DNA of 64,000 nucleotides. Origin: Pediococcus stilesii (GTDB lineage: Bacteria > Bacillota > Bacilli > Lactobacillales > Lactobacillaceae). Under the pieces are notes generated by a model. The model was given only the letters and a program-made list of their open reading frames with translations, was not told the DNA's origin and did no database searches. The stretch covers positions 1 to 64,000 of the forward strand of contig NZ_JQBX01000003.1 of NCBI RefSeq assembly GCF_001437075.1, written 5' to 3'. Below, piece after piece: positions 45,078-54,259 of this stretch (positions are counted from its first letter, which is position 1; each line of letters begins with the position of its first letter). The translations under genes and the position numbers were made by a program.

Positions 45078-46949
45078 CTAGGTCAAAACCGGAAGATCTG
45101 GAATGCCGAAATAATAGCCTTGCAAATATCGTGCATTAACTTGCTTTCTAGCGAACTCAACATCCTCACTAGTCTCAATTCCGTCCAGAATAAAATCTAA
45201 ATTGCATCCCTTTGCAATATTTGACCATGCCTTAATATTTTTAACCACTTCTTCGTTAGTCTCACGTACCCGAATATTCTGCATCGCATAACGGATTCCA
45301 TCGACGTAAGAAAGCATATTTTGCAACTGATTATCTAACTTTCGATCACTAACATCGCTAATGATAATTCTAATGCCGTTTTGGTGATAAAGATCACTCA
45401 TCCTCTTCATTTGCGCTTCATCATGAATGTTTTCAAAGTTTGTAATTTCAATTGATAATCCGATAATTTCAGAATTATGTTCTAAATATTTCTTTAACTC
45501 ATTTAACGTATTTTGTTCTAAAAAGCTAGTCGCACTGACTGTTAAACCGACGTAACCCAGATGCTTTTTATCGATTAAATCATTAATTAATCGTAATTGT
45601 GTCGCAATTGAAACATGAATGTCATTTGGAACCGTCCACTTGCTCTTACAGTAGTCGTAGGCTTTAAATAACAACTCAGTTTGAATTTTTCTTTGATTGC
45701 TTTCAATATCCACCACCGGTTGCGTAAAAAATGCACCTAACATCAGTAATTTTTGACGCTTATTCTCCCAAAAACGGACTTTCCCTTCGATTGTAATTTG
45801 ATTTCGCCCATTTCTCTTACTCATATAAAGATACTCATCCGCTCGATTATAGAGATCATCAAAGCTTTGATCACTTTGATGCAAACTGGTACCTCCCATT
45901 GAAACTGATACATCGATCGGTTCACCTTTATAAAAATAATCAGACTTATGGATAATTGACCAACATTCTCGAAGACTTGGTAATGCTTGTTCAATCGTTT
46001 GGTCCGGAAAAATAATGGTAAATTCCTCGCCACCTGTTCGATATAGCTGAGCATTTTGTCCCAGACGCTCTAAAATATTTTTTATCGTAGATGTCACTTC
46101 AGTTAGGACCTGATTCCCAGCAGAATGCCCATAAAAATCATTAATTTGTTTAAAACGGTCGATATCCAATTCAACTAAAGCCAAATCACTTTTTTGTCGT
46201 TTGGTATTTTCAAAAATCTTTTTAGATTCACTTTGAAAATATGTAAACGACTTGGCACCCGTAAGTCCATCGTAGTCCGCCATTTGCTCCATTCTTTTAT
46301 TTTGTCGATTGTTTCGAAAATTTCTTAACCAAAAGAACATAATCGTAATATTCATTGAGACAAAAATAACAATTGCCTCCCAGGCCACAGTGTTAGTGAC
46401 CACGATGTTCATTGAAACATGTGGCAATGTTTTCCAAAAAAGAAAGGATAACAAGAAAACAAACGGTATCCCAAATTTCCAGTTATAAATAACCTGATCG
46501 TGATAAACTTGTCCTAGCCCAATGATTACCAGTGTTAAAATTAACGCAATTATCACATGTGGTTCAGACATATTACCCTCATGATGGGCGACCCAAACAT
46601 AAATGAATGCCGCAATTTGTATGCAACGTTCAAGTAAGTTAAATCCTCCTTTATACATAAAGGGAACAATTAACAAGAAAAGTGCAATATCGTGAAAAAC
46701 CATTGCAATTGATCCCGTAAAATAAAACATCGTAGTTAGATGTAAATAAAGTCCAACTCCGCACCCCAAAACAACTAACTGTATTCTTTGCCATCTACGA
46801 TGCTTTTGACTACCATCAAATCCACTAAAAACTTCCGTCCATAGTCGATGAAAATAGCCAATATATCCCGTACTAAAAAAACAAGAAATGATCAAATTCA
46901 TGATTGTTGTTCCAATCAGATTCGAACCATTCGCATACAAAGTGTCCAT
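45078..46949 (-). CDS. Membrane GGDEF diguanylate cyclase with degenerate EAL domain
   Basis: A 623-residue protein. Residues 1-215 hold about seven membrane helices. Next comes a GGDEF domain with YDGLTGAKSFTYFQ and the active loop RTGGEEFTIIFPD, so c-di-GMP synthesis is likely. The C-terminal part is EAL-like but lacks key residues: the NLS motif reads TVSATSF, the DDFGTG loop reads SDVSDRK, and EGVE reads DGIE. It is therefore probably non-catalytic. AAGGGA precedes the ATG. It lies 24 bp after the reconstructed stop of the EAL gene upstream. Confidence 0.92.
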   Translation of the reverse strand: MDTLYANGSNLIGTTIMNLIISCFFSTGYIGYFHRLWTEVFSGFDGSQKHRRWQRIQLVVLGCGVGLYLHLTTMFYFTGSIAMVFHDIALFLLIVPFMYKGGFNLLERCIQIAAFIYVWVAHHEGNMSEPHVIIALILTLVIIGLGQVYHDQVIYNWKFGIPFVFLLSFLFWKTLPHVSMNIVVTNTVAWEAIVIFVSMNITIMFFWLRNFRNNRQNKRMEQMADYDGLTGAKSFTYFQSESKKIFENTKRQKSDLALVELDIDRFKQINDFYGHSAGNQVLTEVTSTIKNILERLGQNAQLYRTGGEEFTIIFPDQTIEQALPSLRECWSIIHKSDYFYKGEPIDVSVSMGGTSLHQSDQSFDDLYNRADEYLYMSKRNGRNQITIEGKVRFWENKRQKLLMLGAFFTQPVVDIESNQRKIQTELLFKAYDYCKSKWTVPNDIHVSIATQLRLINDLIDKKHLGYVGLTVSATSFLEQNTLNELKKYLEHNSEIIGLSIEITNFENIHDEAQMKRMSDLYHQNGIRIIISDVSDRKLDNQLQNMLSYVDGIRYAMQNIRVRETNEEVVKNIKAWSNIAKGCNLDFILDGIETSEDVEFARKQVNARYLQGYYFGIPDLPVLT

Positions 46950-46973
46950 TTTTGTATCCCTTCTAATTCAAAC

Positions 46974-47650
46974 TTAGCGTAAACTATCAGGAAGATCTGC
47001 AGGTAAAACAGGTTTACTAAAAAAGTAACCTTGACACCTTGTGATTCCTAGTTTTTTGCCATTCTAATATCTTTTAAGCCTTCTACCCCTTCAAACGTGA
47101 ATAGAAGGTGTCTTTTTTCGGCCTGTTCAAACCAATAATTCAATTGATTCAGCACTTTAATTTGACTTAAATGACGGATATTTTGTGACGCAAACTTAAT
47201 AGTATCAACATCATCCAATAATGGCATGACGTCTTGAAGCTTGTTATCCGATCCGACATCGTCAACTCCCAGAATAATTCCTTCTTTGTGGTACTTTTCT
47301 TGCATTCGTTTAAAGATTGCATATGACGAAACTTTTACCATTTCAATCGTTAGATTATTAACCGCACTTTTCTGATAGAAATCAATAATTTTATCGCAAA
47401 CAACCTCATCTTCAAATTGCTTCTGGGTTAAATTAATACTAATATTTTTCGAATTTAAATTCTCCAACGCTTCGTTTGCTAAATCGATTTGCAATCCAAC
47501 TGGCACCTGAAAGGAGGCCGGTAGTTTCCACCGACCTTCTTTTTTATCAAAAATTCTTAATAATAATTCATGTACAACTGTTTTATTTTTGCTAATATCC
47601 ACAATTGGCTGAGTAAAATACGCATACTCAGTCCCCTCGTAACTGATCAT
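46974..47650 (-). pseudogene. EAL-domain c-di-GMP phosphodiesterase with a one-base frameshift near the C-terminus
   Basis: The frame from 47650 encodes a stand-alone EAL domain: VVHELLLRIFD, SINLTQKQFE, LGVDDVGSDNK, TIKFASQNIR and FTFEGVEGLKD carry most metal and substrate residues. It stops after DIRMAKN at 47048. Adding one A to the A6 run at 47052-47057 restores AKKLGITRCQGYFFSKPVLP and an end at 46974, including the catalytic QGY block. Intact length would be 225 residues. The break is either a real slip mutation or a homopolymer error. Confidence 0.85.
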
Positions 47651-47973
47651 AAAGTCACTCCAATTCCAGAATTAAACTATAAAACTATTTTACACTATTT
47701 ATAAAGCCTTCAATATTAATAATTATTACACCATCATATTTTAATGGATCTTTGAACTGATAAAGCTTTGAGAAATAATCGTTAATCAACTAACAAGGAT
47801 ATTCTGAAATCCACGGTCCACGCTTTGAATTAAAAAAATAGTTTTAAAAAATCAAAAGTGGATTTTTTAAAACTATTTTTAATTTTTCTTATACTCAAGA
47901 GAATTCCACTAGACTGACCTTTTTAATGCCCAGTTACATTTTCACCAAGTTTAAAATGCATCCCCCGTCTAGT
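47651..47973. other. Intergenic region with a terminator
   Basis: The 323-bp gap between the EAL gene and the HesB-like gene holds one long hairpin terminator (47834-47880). No ORF with a ribosome binding site is evident. Confidence 0.5.
47834..47880. terminator. Strong bidirectional hairpin terminator
   Basis: A perfect 20-bp stem (arms AAAAATAGTTTTAAAAAATC and its complement) with a 7-nt loop has T-rich tails on both strands. On the minus strand it follows the HesB-like gene. Confidence 0.8.
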
Positions 47974-48369
47974 CTAACAACTTTCGCCGCTAGCAATCGT
48001 TCCCTGTTCAAACGCATCTAAAATTTCTTGCCCGTTAGCAATTAAAACCGCTCCATCGAGCATTCCGGTATCGTCTTTTAGGCTAATCAAGTAGTTCTTA
48101 AAATCCATCGTTAGACCCTTATTCAAGAAATGTAAGTCATATTCCGAAGTATACAAATTTAGGTCAGCATTATTTTCAACTTTCACCTGATATCCATCAT
48201 CCATTTGATCGACAACAACAATCGAAAACTTAGATCCAATACTACATGCCCCACCTTGTAGAGAATACTTTCCACCACCATCATCAGTGACCAACAGTAA
48301 AATTTTGTCATTTATTTTCTTTTTCTTTAACAATTCGACCATTGCATTAGTAATTTTTATTGATTGCAT
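47974..48369 (-). CDS. HesB/IscA-like iron-sulfur biosynthesis family protein
   Basis: A 131-residue protein of the HesB-like fold found in lactobacilli. KITNAMVELLKKKKINDKIL is followed by DDGGGKYSLQGGACSIGSKF and a C-terminal ESC. The canonical three-Cys pattern of IscA is not preserved (Cys in GGACS and at the terminus only), so a carrier role is uncertain. GGGGAG precedes the ATG. It is monocistronic with its own terminator, and lies 5 kb from the suf genes. Confidence 0.75.
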   Translation of the reverse strand: MQSIKITNAMVELLKKKKINDKILLLVTDDGGGKYSLQGGACSIGSKFSIVVVDQMDDGYQVKVENNADLNLYTSEYDLHFLNKGLTMDFKNYLISLKDDTGMLDGAVLIANGQEILDAFEQGTIASGESC

Positions 48370-48582
48370 CTAAACGTCTCCCCTTTAATAATTTTAGCGT
48401 AGCGTTTGGTTAAACTACCTCAATTAAATTTTAAACTAATTCCCGATCATTTGGCAAACAAATGTTTGTAAAATAATAGTAAAATACGATCAAATCTAAT
48501 ATAATTGTATGTGTAATATAATTTTAGGATTTATCATTCAAACTATGAACTGCTGTCTGTCAAGATGAAATGGAATCGAACT

Positions 48583-49119
48583 ATGTCAAAATCAAAAAAA
48601 TTCAAAAGACCAAAAGTCTTTTCTAAATCCAATTTAACCGTGGTCATTCTGGCCGCGCTTGGATTACAAGCTTACCCTAATTTTAATAATAGTCAGTCCA
48701 CGATTGAGTCAAACTCTGACGTCTCTGGTGAAAGTGCTTCCGACAAAGCAACCATCATTGAAAATCAAATTGCCGATAATTTTAACGGTCGGATGCCTTG
48801 TCAGGTAAGTTTTACCGATTCTAATATTGTTATCAAAATTCCTAAAGTTGATATTTTTAGCTTCACTCGTAATTATATCCCTTACACACTGGATATCTTA
48901 CGCACCGTTAAGAATGCTAAACTACCAAATTCGCTCAAGAACATTAAGTTGTCCGTTGGCGATAATACCGAAATTTTTTCGTTAGCCGCCATTAAAAAAG
49001 CCAACTTTAGCAAGTCTAAAATTCAAGAATTTAATGTTGGCGAAATCACGTCAAACATCACTAAGGAAACTTATGAGAATTACTATAAACAATATTTATC
49101 CCCGTTGATTATCAAATAG
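48583..49119 (+). CDS. Hypothetical secreted or membrane-anchored protein
   Basis: A 178-residue product from the ATG at 48583 (MSKSKKFKRPKVFSKS); a start six codons earlier at 48565 is possible. A basic N-terminus and a hydrophobic stretch (NLTVVILAALGLQAY) act as a signal anchor, followed by a Ser-rich linker. The outer domain of about 120 residues contains QVSFTDSNIVIKIPKVDIF. I recognise no family. The ribosome binding site is weak. It is a lone plus-strand gene with its own terminator among minus-strand c-di-GMP genes, so a surface target of that signalling is possible but only inferred. Confidence 0.65.
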   Translation: MSKSKKFKRPKVFSKSNLTVVILAALGLQAYPNFNNSQSTIESNSDVSGESASDKATIIENQIADNFNGRMPCQVSFTDSNIVIKIPKVDIFSFTRNYIPYTLDILRTVKNAKLPNSLKNIKLSVGDNTEIFSLAAIKKANFSKSKIQEFNVGEITSNITKETYENYYKQYLSPLIIK

Positions 49120-49142
49120 GTCGCCTCAGAAAAAATGATTCA

Positions 49143-49187
49143 AAAAAACAAGCCGCAATGAAACTTCATTCCGACTTGTTTTTACAT
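49143..49187 (+). terminator. Intrinsic terminator
   Basis: AAACAAG...CAATGAA pairs with TTCATT...CTTGTTT with small mismatches and is followed by TTTTTAC on the plus strand. Confidence 0.65.
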
Positions 49188-49237
49188 GTGCACCTAGATT
49201 AAATTATTCTTACTGCTAATTCCGAAACTCATCTTTG

Positions 49238-49945
49238 CTAGCTGGCAATTACTTCCGGCTTAGAATACAAATATCCTTGAAAAAACTTAATTCCTAATCC
49301 ACATAACTCATCAGCCGTTTTTTTATTTTCAATTCCTTCAACCACAAAGTCAAATTGATTTGAGTCAGCAAATTCGCTCAAAAATTTAATCAATCCACTG
49401 CTTTGATCCCAGCTGACATACTTGGATAAATTAATATAGGACCATTTTACCCTTGAAATATAGTCCCTTGATAAACATAGATTTCCAAACGTATTGATTC
49501 CCGATCCGATATCATCAAATGCCACCTTATATCCCATATCAGAGATTTTCTTTATCGCTTCGATGTTATAGCTGGCATAGTAGCTTCCAGCATGATCGAT
49601 TGGTGCATTTTCTGTCAATTCGATTGTCAAACGCTGCCTCTGAGTTTCGGATAAGTTATCTAAAAATTCAAAAAGCTCTGGATATTCCAATTCCTGTTGA
49701 TCGATATTGAAAGAGAAAAGTGCCCCAGGATTAGCATGTAAAATACTGGGTATACTTTCGTTCAAAAATCCGGCATATTCTCGATATGCTTCTTCACTTT
49801 CGACAAAGTGTTCATACAGTTCAGCTGGAAAATGTGCATTTTGGGGATCACCATACCGAAGCAATAGTTCATATTCAATCTGATTGCAATTATCAGAACT
49901 AATAATTTTTTGTCCGACGAAAAATAACTTTTCTTTTAGATTCAA
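49238..49945 (-). CDS. EAL-domain c-di-GMP phosphodiesterase
   Basis: A 235-residue stand-alone EAL domain. Substrate and metal residues are seen in IEYELLLRYG, SFNIDQQELE, LTIELTENAP, VAFDDIGSGIN, VKWSYINLSK, FVVEGIENKK and FQGYLYSKP. All the usual Glu, Asn, Asp-Asp, Lys and Gln positions are present, so it should hydrolyse c-di-GMP. It has no sensory or membrane domain. The start is a TTG at 49945 with GGAGGG 6 nt upstream. Confidence 0.92.
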   Translation of the reverse strand: MNLKEKLFFVGQKIISSDNCNQIEYELLLRYGDPQNAHFPAELYEHFVESEEAYREYAGFLNESIPSILHANPGALFSFNIDQQELEYPELFEFLDNLSETQRQRLTIELTENAPIDHAGSYYASYNIEAIKKISDMGYKVAFDDIGSGINTFGNLCLSRDYISRVKWSYINLSKYVSWDQSSGLIKFLSEFADSNQFDFVVEGIENKKTADELCGLGIKFFQGYLYSKPEVIAS

Positions 49946-50015
49946 AATAATCCCTCCTATGCTTTTTAAATTTTTAATCAGTAATATCTACATACGCTTA
50001 ATTTTCTCCATTGAT

Positions 50016-51692
50016 TTATCTAAACATTGTTTTAGTAGCTCTTAACATCACTTTTGGATCCTTTTCATAGTGATGGACGGGTGTCATCTCATCTTCTGGA
50101 ATTCCCATAAAGTGATAAACGGCCTTTTGAGCTGCTCGAATTGAATACTGTTCAGTAAATACCATATCAAATGGCATCTCAGCAAATTGACTGACAAAAG
50201 CCAAATTTTTAGAATTCTTAGGAACAACGTCTGGGCGATCACCCACTGCACGACGGTTGAACAAGGCACTCGCATATGGCATATAAACTGGAATGACGTT
50301 AATAATGCTATCCATGATTTCAGACTCATGATTTCGAATATTATCGGTTGCAGTATCAACTTCCGCAAGATGACCCAAAAGTTCTTGTAAAATCTCTTTT
50401 CCGGTCATCTCGATCACGGGTTTATCAACATAGTCGCCATGTTTACGTGGGAACATAAAGTATCCCCAAAATACGGTCTCATTTTCCTTTTGTGCATGAA
50501 AATGTGGTTGATGATGCACAACAATTGATAATAAATTATTACTATCAACCCAAGTATTCAAAGCATTACCAGGTTCTTGTTGTGTGATTCGACTAATTTC
50601 ATTTACTAGAAAATGATTATTAGTTGTTACCGTGAAGCTCATCCACTCACTTTGAGCTCGATCGTTAAAGAATTTGTCCGGATTACCTAAACTATAAAAA
50701 TGTTCAGTTGCTTGCTTCCACAATGCCGCACTTGGAGCGTATTCCATATTTTCTTTGATTGGTGTATTAAAATCACCAAAGGATGAACTATCGGTAATTG
50801 CTCCATTGATATCAAATACTAAGTCATTTTCATTAACCGGGATCGTTCCCTTTTCATCGCTACCATCAACGTCTTCGTATTGAAGACCAGTCACAATAAT
50901 GTCATCCCGAAGCGCTGTATCTTTAAATTCAAAGGCAGTAATTTTACGATTATTGATAAACTTAACTCCCTGATCTTCCAAATACTTGCGCATCGGTAAG
51001 ATAAGACTTTCGTACTGATTATACGGCGTTCTGGTAACTCCTTCAAGCGTGTTAATTCTGCTAAATTCGAGAATCATTCGATTCATGTAACGCCGAAGTT
51101 CCATGGCAGAACTTTCCTTTTTGAAAGCAAAAGTTGTTTCCCACATATACCAAAAATTAGTTTTAAAAATATGCGGACTGTCTTTAAACCATTCTTCAAT
51201 GCTAATGTCATTAAGTTTTTCTTCCTTACTTTCAGGCATCATCATTAATTTTGATAGTAAAAGACGATCTTTATTGTTAAACTGCATATGATAATAATCA
51301 TCCGCACCACCGTTATTGCGAATTCCATTTTTCTTGTCCATTAAACGCGCAACATCATGTGTCGGATGAGCATGATCAAAGTTTAAGATATCATCGGTAA
51401 CCGATTGTCCCGGATTATCCAATGAAGGCACACTACGGAAAAGATCCCAAAGATTTTCGTATGTTTCTTCATTTAACATTCGACCACCTTTAGCCAGAAA
51501 TCCTCGATTATCAGATAGACGTTGATTTCCATATTCACTTTCGTAGTCGGAGACGGGTGCACCATCGTTAGCTCCGTGTTTTTCAAGACCGAACATCGTA
51601 ATTTGATCACCGGTCCAACCGCCATCACGAATCAAATAAATTCCTGCGGCAAGATTAGCAATTCCTGTCCCAATCATATATGCTTTTTCCAT
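50016..51692 (-). CDS. ohyA: Oleate hydratase
   Basis: A 558-residue FAD enzyme of the former myosin-cross-reactive-antigen family, adding water to the cis-9 double bond of oleic and linoleic acids. The FAD site is YMIGTGIANLAAGIYLIRDG; FGLEKHGANDGAP and RGFLAKGGRMLNEETYENLW follow. The catalytic Glu/Tyr region and the terminal RPDVVPKNSKNLAFVSQF are conserved. The ATG at 51692 follows GAGGAGGA by about 7 nt. It protects against unsaturated fatty acids. It is monocistronic. Confidence 0.95.
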   Translation of the reverse strand: MEKAYMIGTGIANLAAGIYLIRDGGWTGDQITMFGLEKHGANDGAPVSDYESEYGNQRLSDNRGFLAKGGRMLNEETYENLWDLFRSVPSLDNPGQSVTDDILNFDHAHPTHDVARLMDKKNGIRNNGGADDYYHMQFNNKDRLLLSKLMMMPESKEEKLNDISIEEWFKDSPHIFKTNFWYMWETTFAFKKESSAMELRRYMNRMILEFSRINTLEGVTRTPYNQYESLILPMRKYLEDQGVKFINNRKITAFEFKDTALRDDIIVTGLQYEDVDGSDEKGTIPVNENDLVFDINGAITDSSSFGDFNTPIKENMEYAPSAALWKQATEHFYSLGNPDKFFNDRAQSEWMSFTVTTNNHFLVNEISRITQQEPGNALNTWVDSNNLLSIVVHHQPHFHAQKENETVFWGYFMFPRKHGDYVDKPVIEMTGKEILQELLGHLAEVDTATDNIRNHESEIMDSIINVIPVYMPYASALFNRRAVGDRPDVVPKNSKNLAFVSQFAEMPFDMVFTEQYSIRAAQKAVYHFMGIPEDEMTPVHHYEKDPKVMLRATKTMFR

Positions 51693-51815
51693 AGTATGCT
51701 CCTCCTCATTCTTATTTAAAATACATAGCATTCATACATTTAAATCTATAAATATAATAACACTTTTCCACGGATGTTGCGACCGTTTTCATTTAAATTT
51801 TCTTGGTTTAATTAT

Positions 51816-51844
51816 TAGACAAAATTTGGTATGATAATTATAAC
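51816..51844 (+). promoter_or_regulatory. Sigma-A promoter of the P1B ATPase gene
   Basis: TAGACA (51816-51821), a 17-bp spacer and TATAAC (51839-51844) lie about 22 bp ahead of the ATG. No metal-regulator operator is recognised. Confidence 0.65.
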
Positions 51845-51866
51845 GATTCTAAAGTAGGAGGAAATT

Positions 51867-53699
51867 ATGAACCATAAGAATAAACTTTTAACCGTTCTAG
51901 TCGTTTCAGGTATTGCCCTTTTTCTACAATTTGGCCTTCATTTAGCACTCGGAGCTCAAATCGTAATCACTGCGATTGGGGTAATTTTAACTATTTCAAT
52001 GTTTCTTGAAATGGTTAAAACCCTCAAAAGCGGTAAATACGGTGTCGATCTGCTGGCTATTACGGCCGTTGTTGCCACATTGGCAACTGGCGAATATTGG
52101 GCAGCGATGATTGTTCTAATTATGTTGACCGGTGGTGACTCACTGGAAGACTATGCTGCAAACATCGCAAGTCGTGAGTTAACCGAATTATTAAAGAATA
52201 ATCCGTCTACTGCACATTTAAAGCAAGGATCTAAAATTATTGATACATCCGTGAAAGATGTTCAAGTTGACGATGTTTTAATCGTAAAACCGGGAGAAAT
52301 TGTTCCGGTTGATGGCCAAATTTTAGAAGGATTTTCAGAATTTGATGAATCATCATTAACTGGTGAATCCGTCCTTGTTCAAAAATCAGTTAATGACACT
52401 GTTTTGTCGGGTTCATTAAATGGTGGCAATAGTATTACTATCCGAGCTATAAAAACTGCTAGCAATAGCCAATATCAAACCATTGTCAACTTAGTTAAGG
52501 TGGCACGAGCACATCCGGCAAAATTTGTTCGCTTAGCTGATCGCTATGCCGTTCCCTTTACCTTAATCGCCTACGTAATCGCTGGAATTGCTTGGTTTTA
52601 CTCCAAAGATCCCGTCCGATTTGCACAGGTGCTTGTTGTTGCTTCACCTTGTCCCCTGATATTAGCGGCACCCATTGCCTTAGTTTCTGGGATGAGTAAT
52701 GCAAACCGAAACGGTGTTCTTATTAAGAATGGAACGACCATTGAAAAGTTTTCCGAAGCAAAATCAATTGCGTTTGACAAGACCGGAACACTAACAACTG
52801 GAAATCTAAGCGTTGAAGAAGTCATTCCAGTTGAACCATTTTCCAAGAAAGAAATTTTACAATACGCGGCATCAGCAGAACAGTTTTCAAATCATATTCT
52901 AGCCCGTTCCTTAGTCCAATCAGTAAATCATTCGGATCTCTTAGACGCAAGTAATATTCAAGAAGAAACCGGGTTGGGAATTAGTGCAATTGTTAATCAA
53001 AAAACGATTAAAGTTGGACAAAAAAAGTTTATCAACTGGGATACCCAATTGGATTCTAATATTGACACTACGGCTATTTACTTGAGTGTTAATGATGCTC
53101 CGGCAGGAATTATTACGTTTAAGGACCGAATTCGGCCTGAATCACCTAAAGTAATTAGCTCACTTCATCAACAAGGAATCCGCAACGTGTGGATGATTAG
53201 TGGTGATCGTCAAAAAACCGTTGATGAGATTGGTGCGCAAATTGGAATTGATCAAAAATACGGTGACTGTTTACCAGCCCAGAAAATTGAACTGATTCAA
53301 AAAATTTCTAAAGATAAAAATCTTCGACCGGTCGTCATGGTTGGTGATGGTGTTAATGACGCCCCTTCTCTAGCGACTGCTGACGTGGGGATTGCCCTTG
53401 GTGCTGAAGGTGAAAATGCAGCAAGCGAGGCCGCCGATATTGTTATTTTAAAAAATAACATTGCTAAAATTCCGGAGGCATTGGCAATATCAAGAAATAC
53501 CATGAAAATCGCTAAGCAATCCGTTTTAATCGGAATCTTCATTTGTACCTTTTTAATGTTAATTGCATCCAGCGGTATTATTCCCGCCATTTATGGTGCG
53601 ATGCTACAAGAAGTTGTCGACACCGTCAGCATTCTTTGGGCACTAAGAGCTCACCGTCAACTGAAAAAAACAGAATCCTTACAGTTGAATCAAATTTAA
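51867..53699 (+). CDS. Heavy-metal-transporting P1B-type ATPase
   Basis: A 610-residue P-type ATPase without an N-terminal metal-binding domain. The actuator loop is DESSLTGESVLV, the phosphorylation site is FDKTGTLTTGN and the hinge is MVGDGVNDAPSLATADVG. The membrane metal site in TM4 reads ASPCPLILAAP instead of CPC, and the last helices carry LQEVVDTVSILWALRA rather than the HEG or MxxSS motifs of other groups. SPCP plus QExxD is the kind of pair described for P1B-5-type (Ni/Fe) exporters, from memory. The metal is not proven. A clear promoter and terminator make it monocistronic. Confidence 0.92.
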   Translation: MNHKNKLLTVLVVSGIALFLQFGLHLALGAQIVITAIGVILTISMFLEMVKTLKSGKYGVDLLAITAVVATLATGEYWAAMIVLIMLTGGDSLEDYAANIASRELTELLKNNPSTAHLKQGSKIIDTSVKDVQVDDVLIVKPGEIVPVDGQILEGFSEFDESSLTGESVLVQKSVNDTVLSGSLNGGNSITIRAIKTASNSQYQTIVNLVKVARAHPAKFVRLADRYAVPFTLIAYVIAGIAWFYSKDPVRFAQVLVVASPCPLILAAPIALVSGMSNANRNGVLIKNGTTIEKFSEAKSIAFDKTGTLTTGNLSVEEVIPVEPFSKKEILQYAASAEQFSNHILARSLVQSVNHSDLLDASNIQEETGLGISAIVNQKTIKVGQKKFINWDTQLDSNIDTTAIYLSVNDAPAGIITFKDRIRPESPKVISSLHQQGIRNVWMISGDRQKTVDEIGAQIGIDQKYGDCLPAQKIELIQKISKDKNLRPVVMVGDGVNDAPSLATADVGIALGAEGENAASEAADIVILKNNIAKIPEALAISRNTMKIAKQSVLIGIFICTFLMLIASSGIIPAIYGAMLQEVVDTVSILWALRAHRQLKKTESLQLNQI

Positions 53700-53709
53700 T
53701 CTAAGCACT

Positions 53710-53760
53710 GTAAAAGGGCCTAACAACTTTCGTTAGGCCCTTTTACTTTTCAAATTTTTA
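53710..53760 (+). terminator. Intrinsic terminator of the P1B ATPase gene
   Basis: A perfect 15-bp stem (GTAAAAGGGCCTAAC and its complement, 53710-53724 with 53732-53746) is followed by TTTTCAAATTTTT. Confidence 0.88.
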
Positions 53761-53841
53761 TTATTGCGTGCGCCACCAACTGATCCTAGATGTTGCTCCC
53801 ATTAATTCATCAAAGATTCCACCACTACGGCATTTTCGCCT

Positions 53842-54150
53842 TTAACTAATGTGGTTTTCGTGCAAAATGGCATTAAACTCCTTCATTATTCGATCGTCTT
53901 TTTGCCACTCCTCCCAAGTCGTCATTGACTCATCAGGAATTTCGTACCGCTCACCAATATATTTTTCATAATTAATCACATGTTGTGAATGCGAAATATT
54001 CAATTGAATAATCCGAACAGATTTAATATATCCCCGTTCGGCCGCTAATTCCGCGCGGCCATTCATCATCATATTTCCGATTTCGATATACTTAGTTCCA
54101 TCTAATCGGGTTATTTCTTGAATTAGTGTAAAAGTTTCGTTACTTTTCAT
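53842..54150 (-). CDS. Hypothetical protein, 102 residues
   Basis: A soluble, mildly acidic protein. The first half (TFTLIQEITRLDGTKYIEIG) looks beta-rich; the second is helical and ends TTWEEWQKDDRIMKEFNAIL. There is no signal, membrane segment or recognised family. GGAGG lies 7-8 nt before the ATG, and a good promoter (TAGACA, 17 bp, TATACT) lies just upstream, so it should be well expressed. Confidence 0.75.
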   Translation of the reverse strand: MKSNETFTLIQEITRLDGTKYIEIGNMMMNGRAELAAERGYIKSVRIIQLNISHSQHVINYEKYIGERYEIPDESMTTWEEWQKDDRIMKEFNAILHENHIS

Positions 54151-54170
54151 TTTCCCGCCTCCATCTTCTT

Positions 54171-54199
54171 AGTATAAAGTGGAGCCTGGTCAGTGTCTA
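54171..54199 (-). promoter_or_regulatory. Sigma-A promoter of the 102-residue hypothetical gene
   Basis: On the minus strand, TAGACA (54194-54199), a 17-bp spacer and TATACT (54171-54176), about 20 bp ahead of the start codon. Confidence 0.7.
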
Positions 54200-54225
54200 G
54201 ATGCCATGACTGCGATGTTATACAA

Positions 54226-54259
54226 ATAAAAAAGGATCCTGACCTAAATAGTCGGATCC
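54226..54259 (-). terminator. Intrinsic terminator of the candidate sRNA and of glmS
   Basis: GGATCCGAC pairs with GTC(A)GGATCC (one bulged A) around TATTTAG, followed on the minus strand by TTTTTTATTTG. It also lies 118 bp beyond the glmS stop with no other terminator between. Confidence 0.8.
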
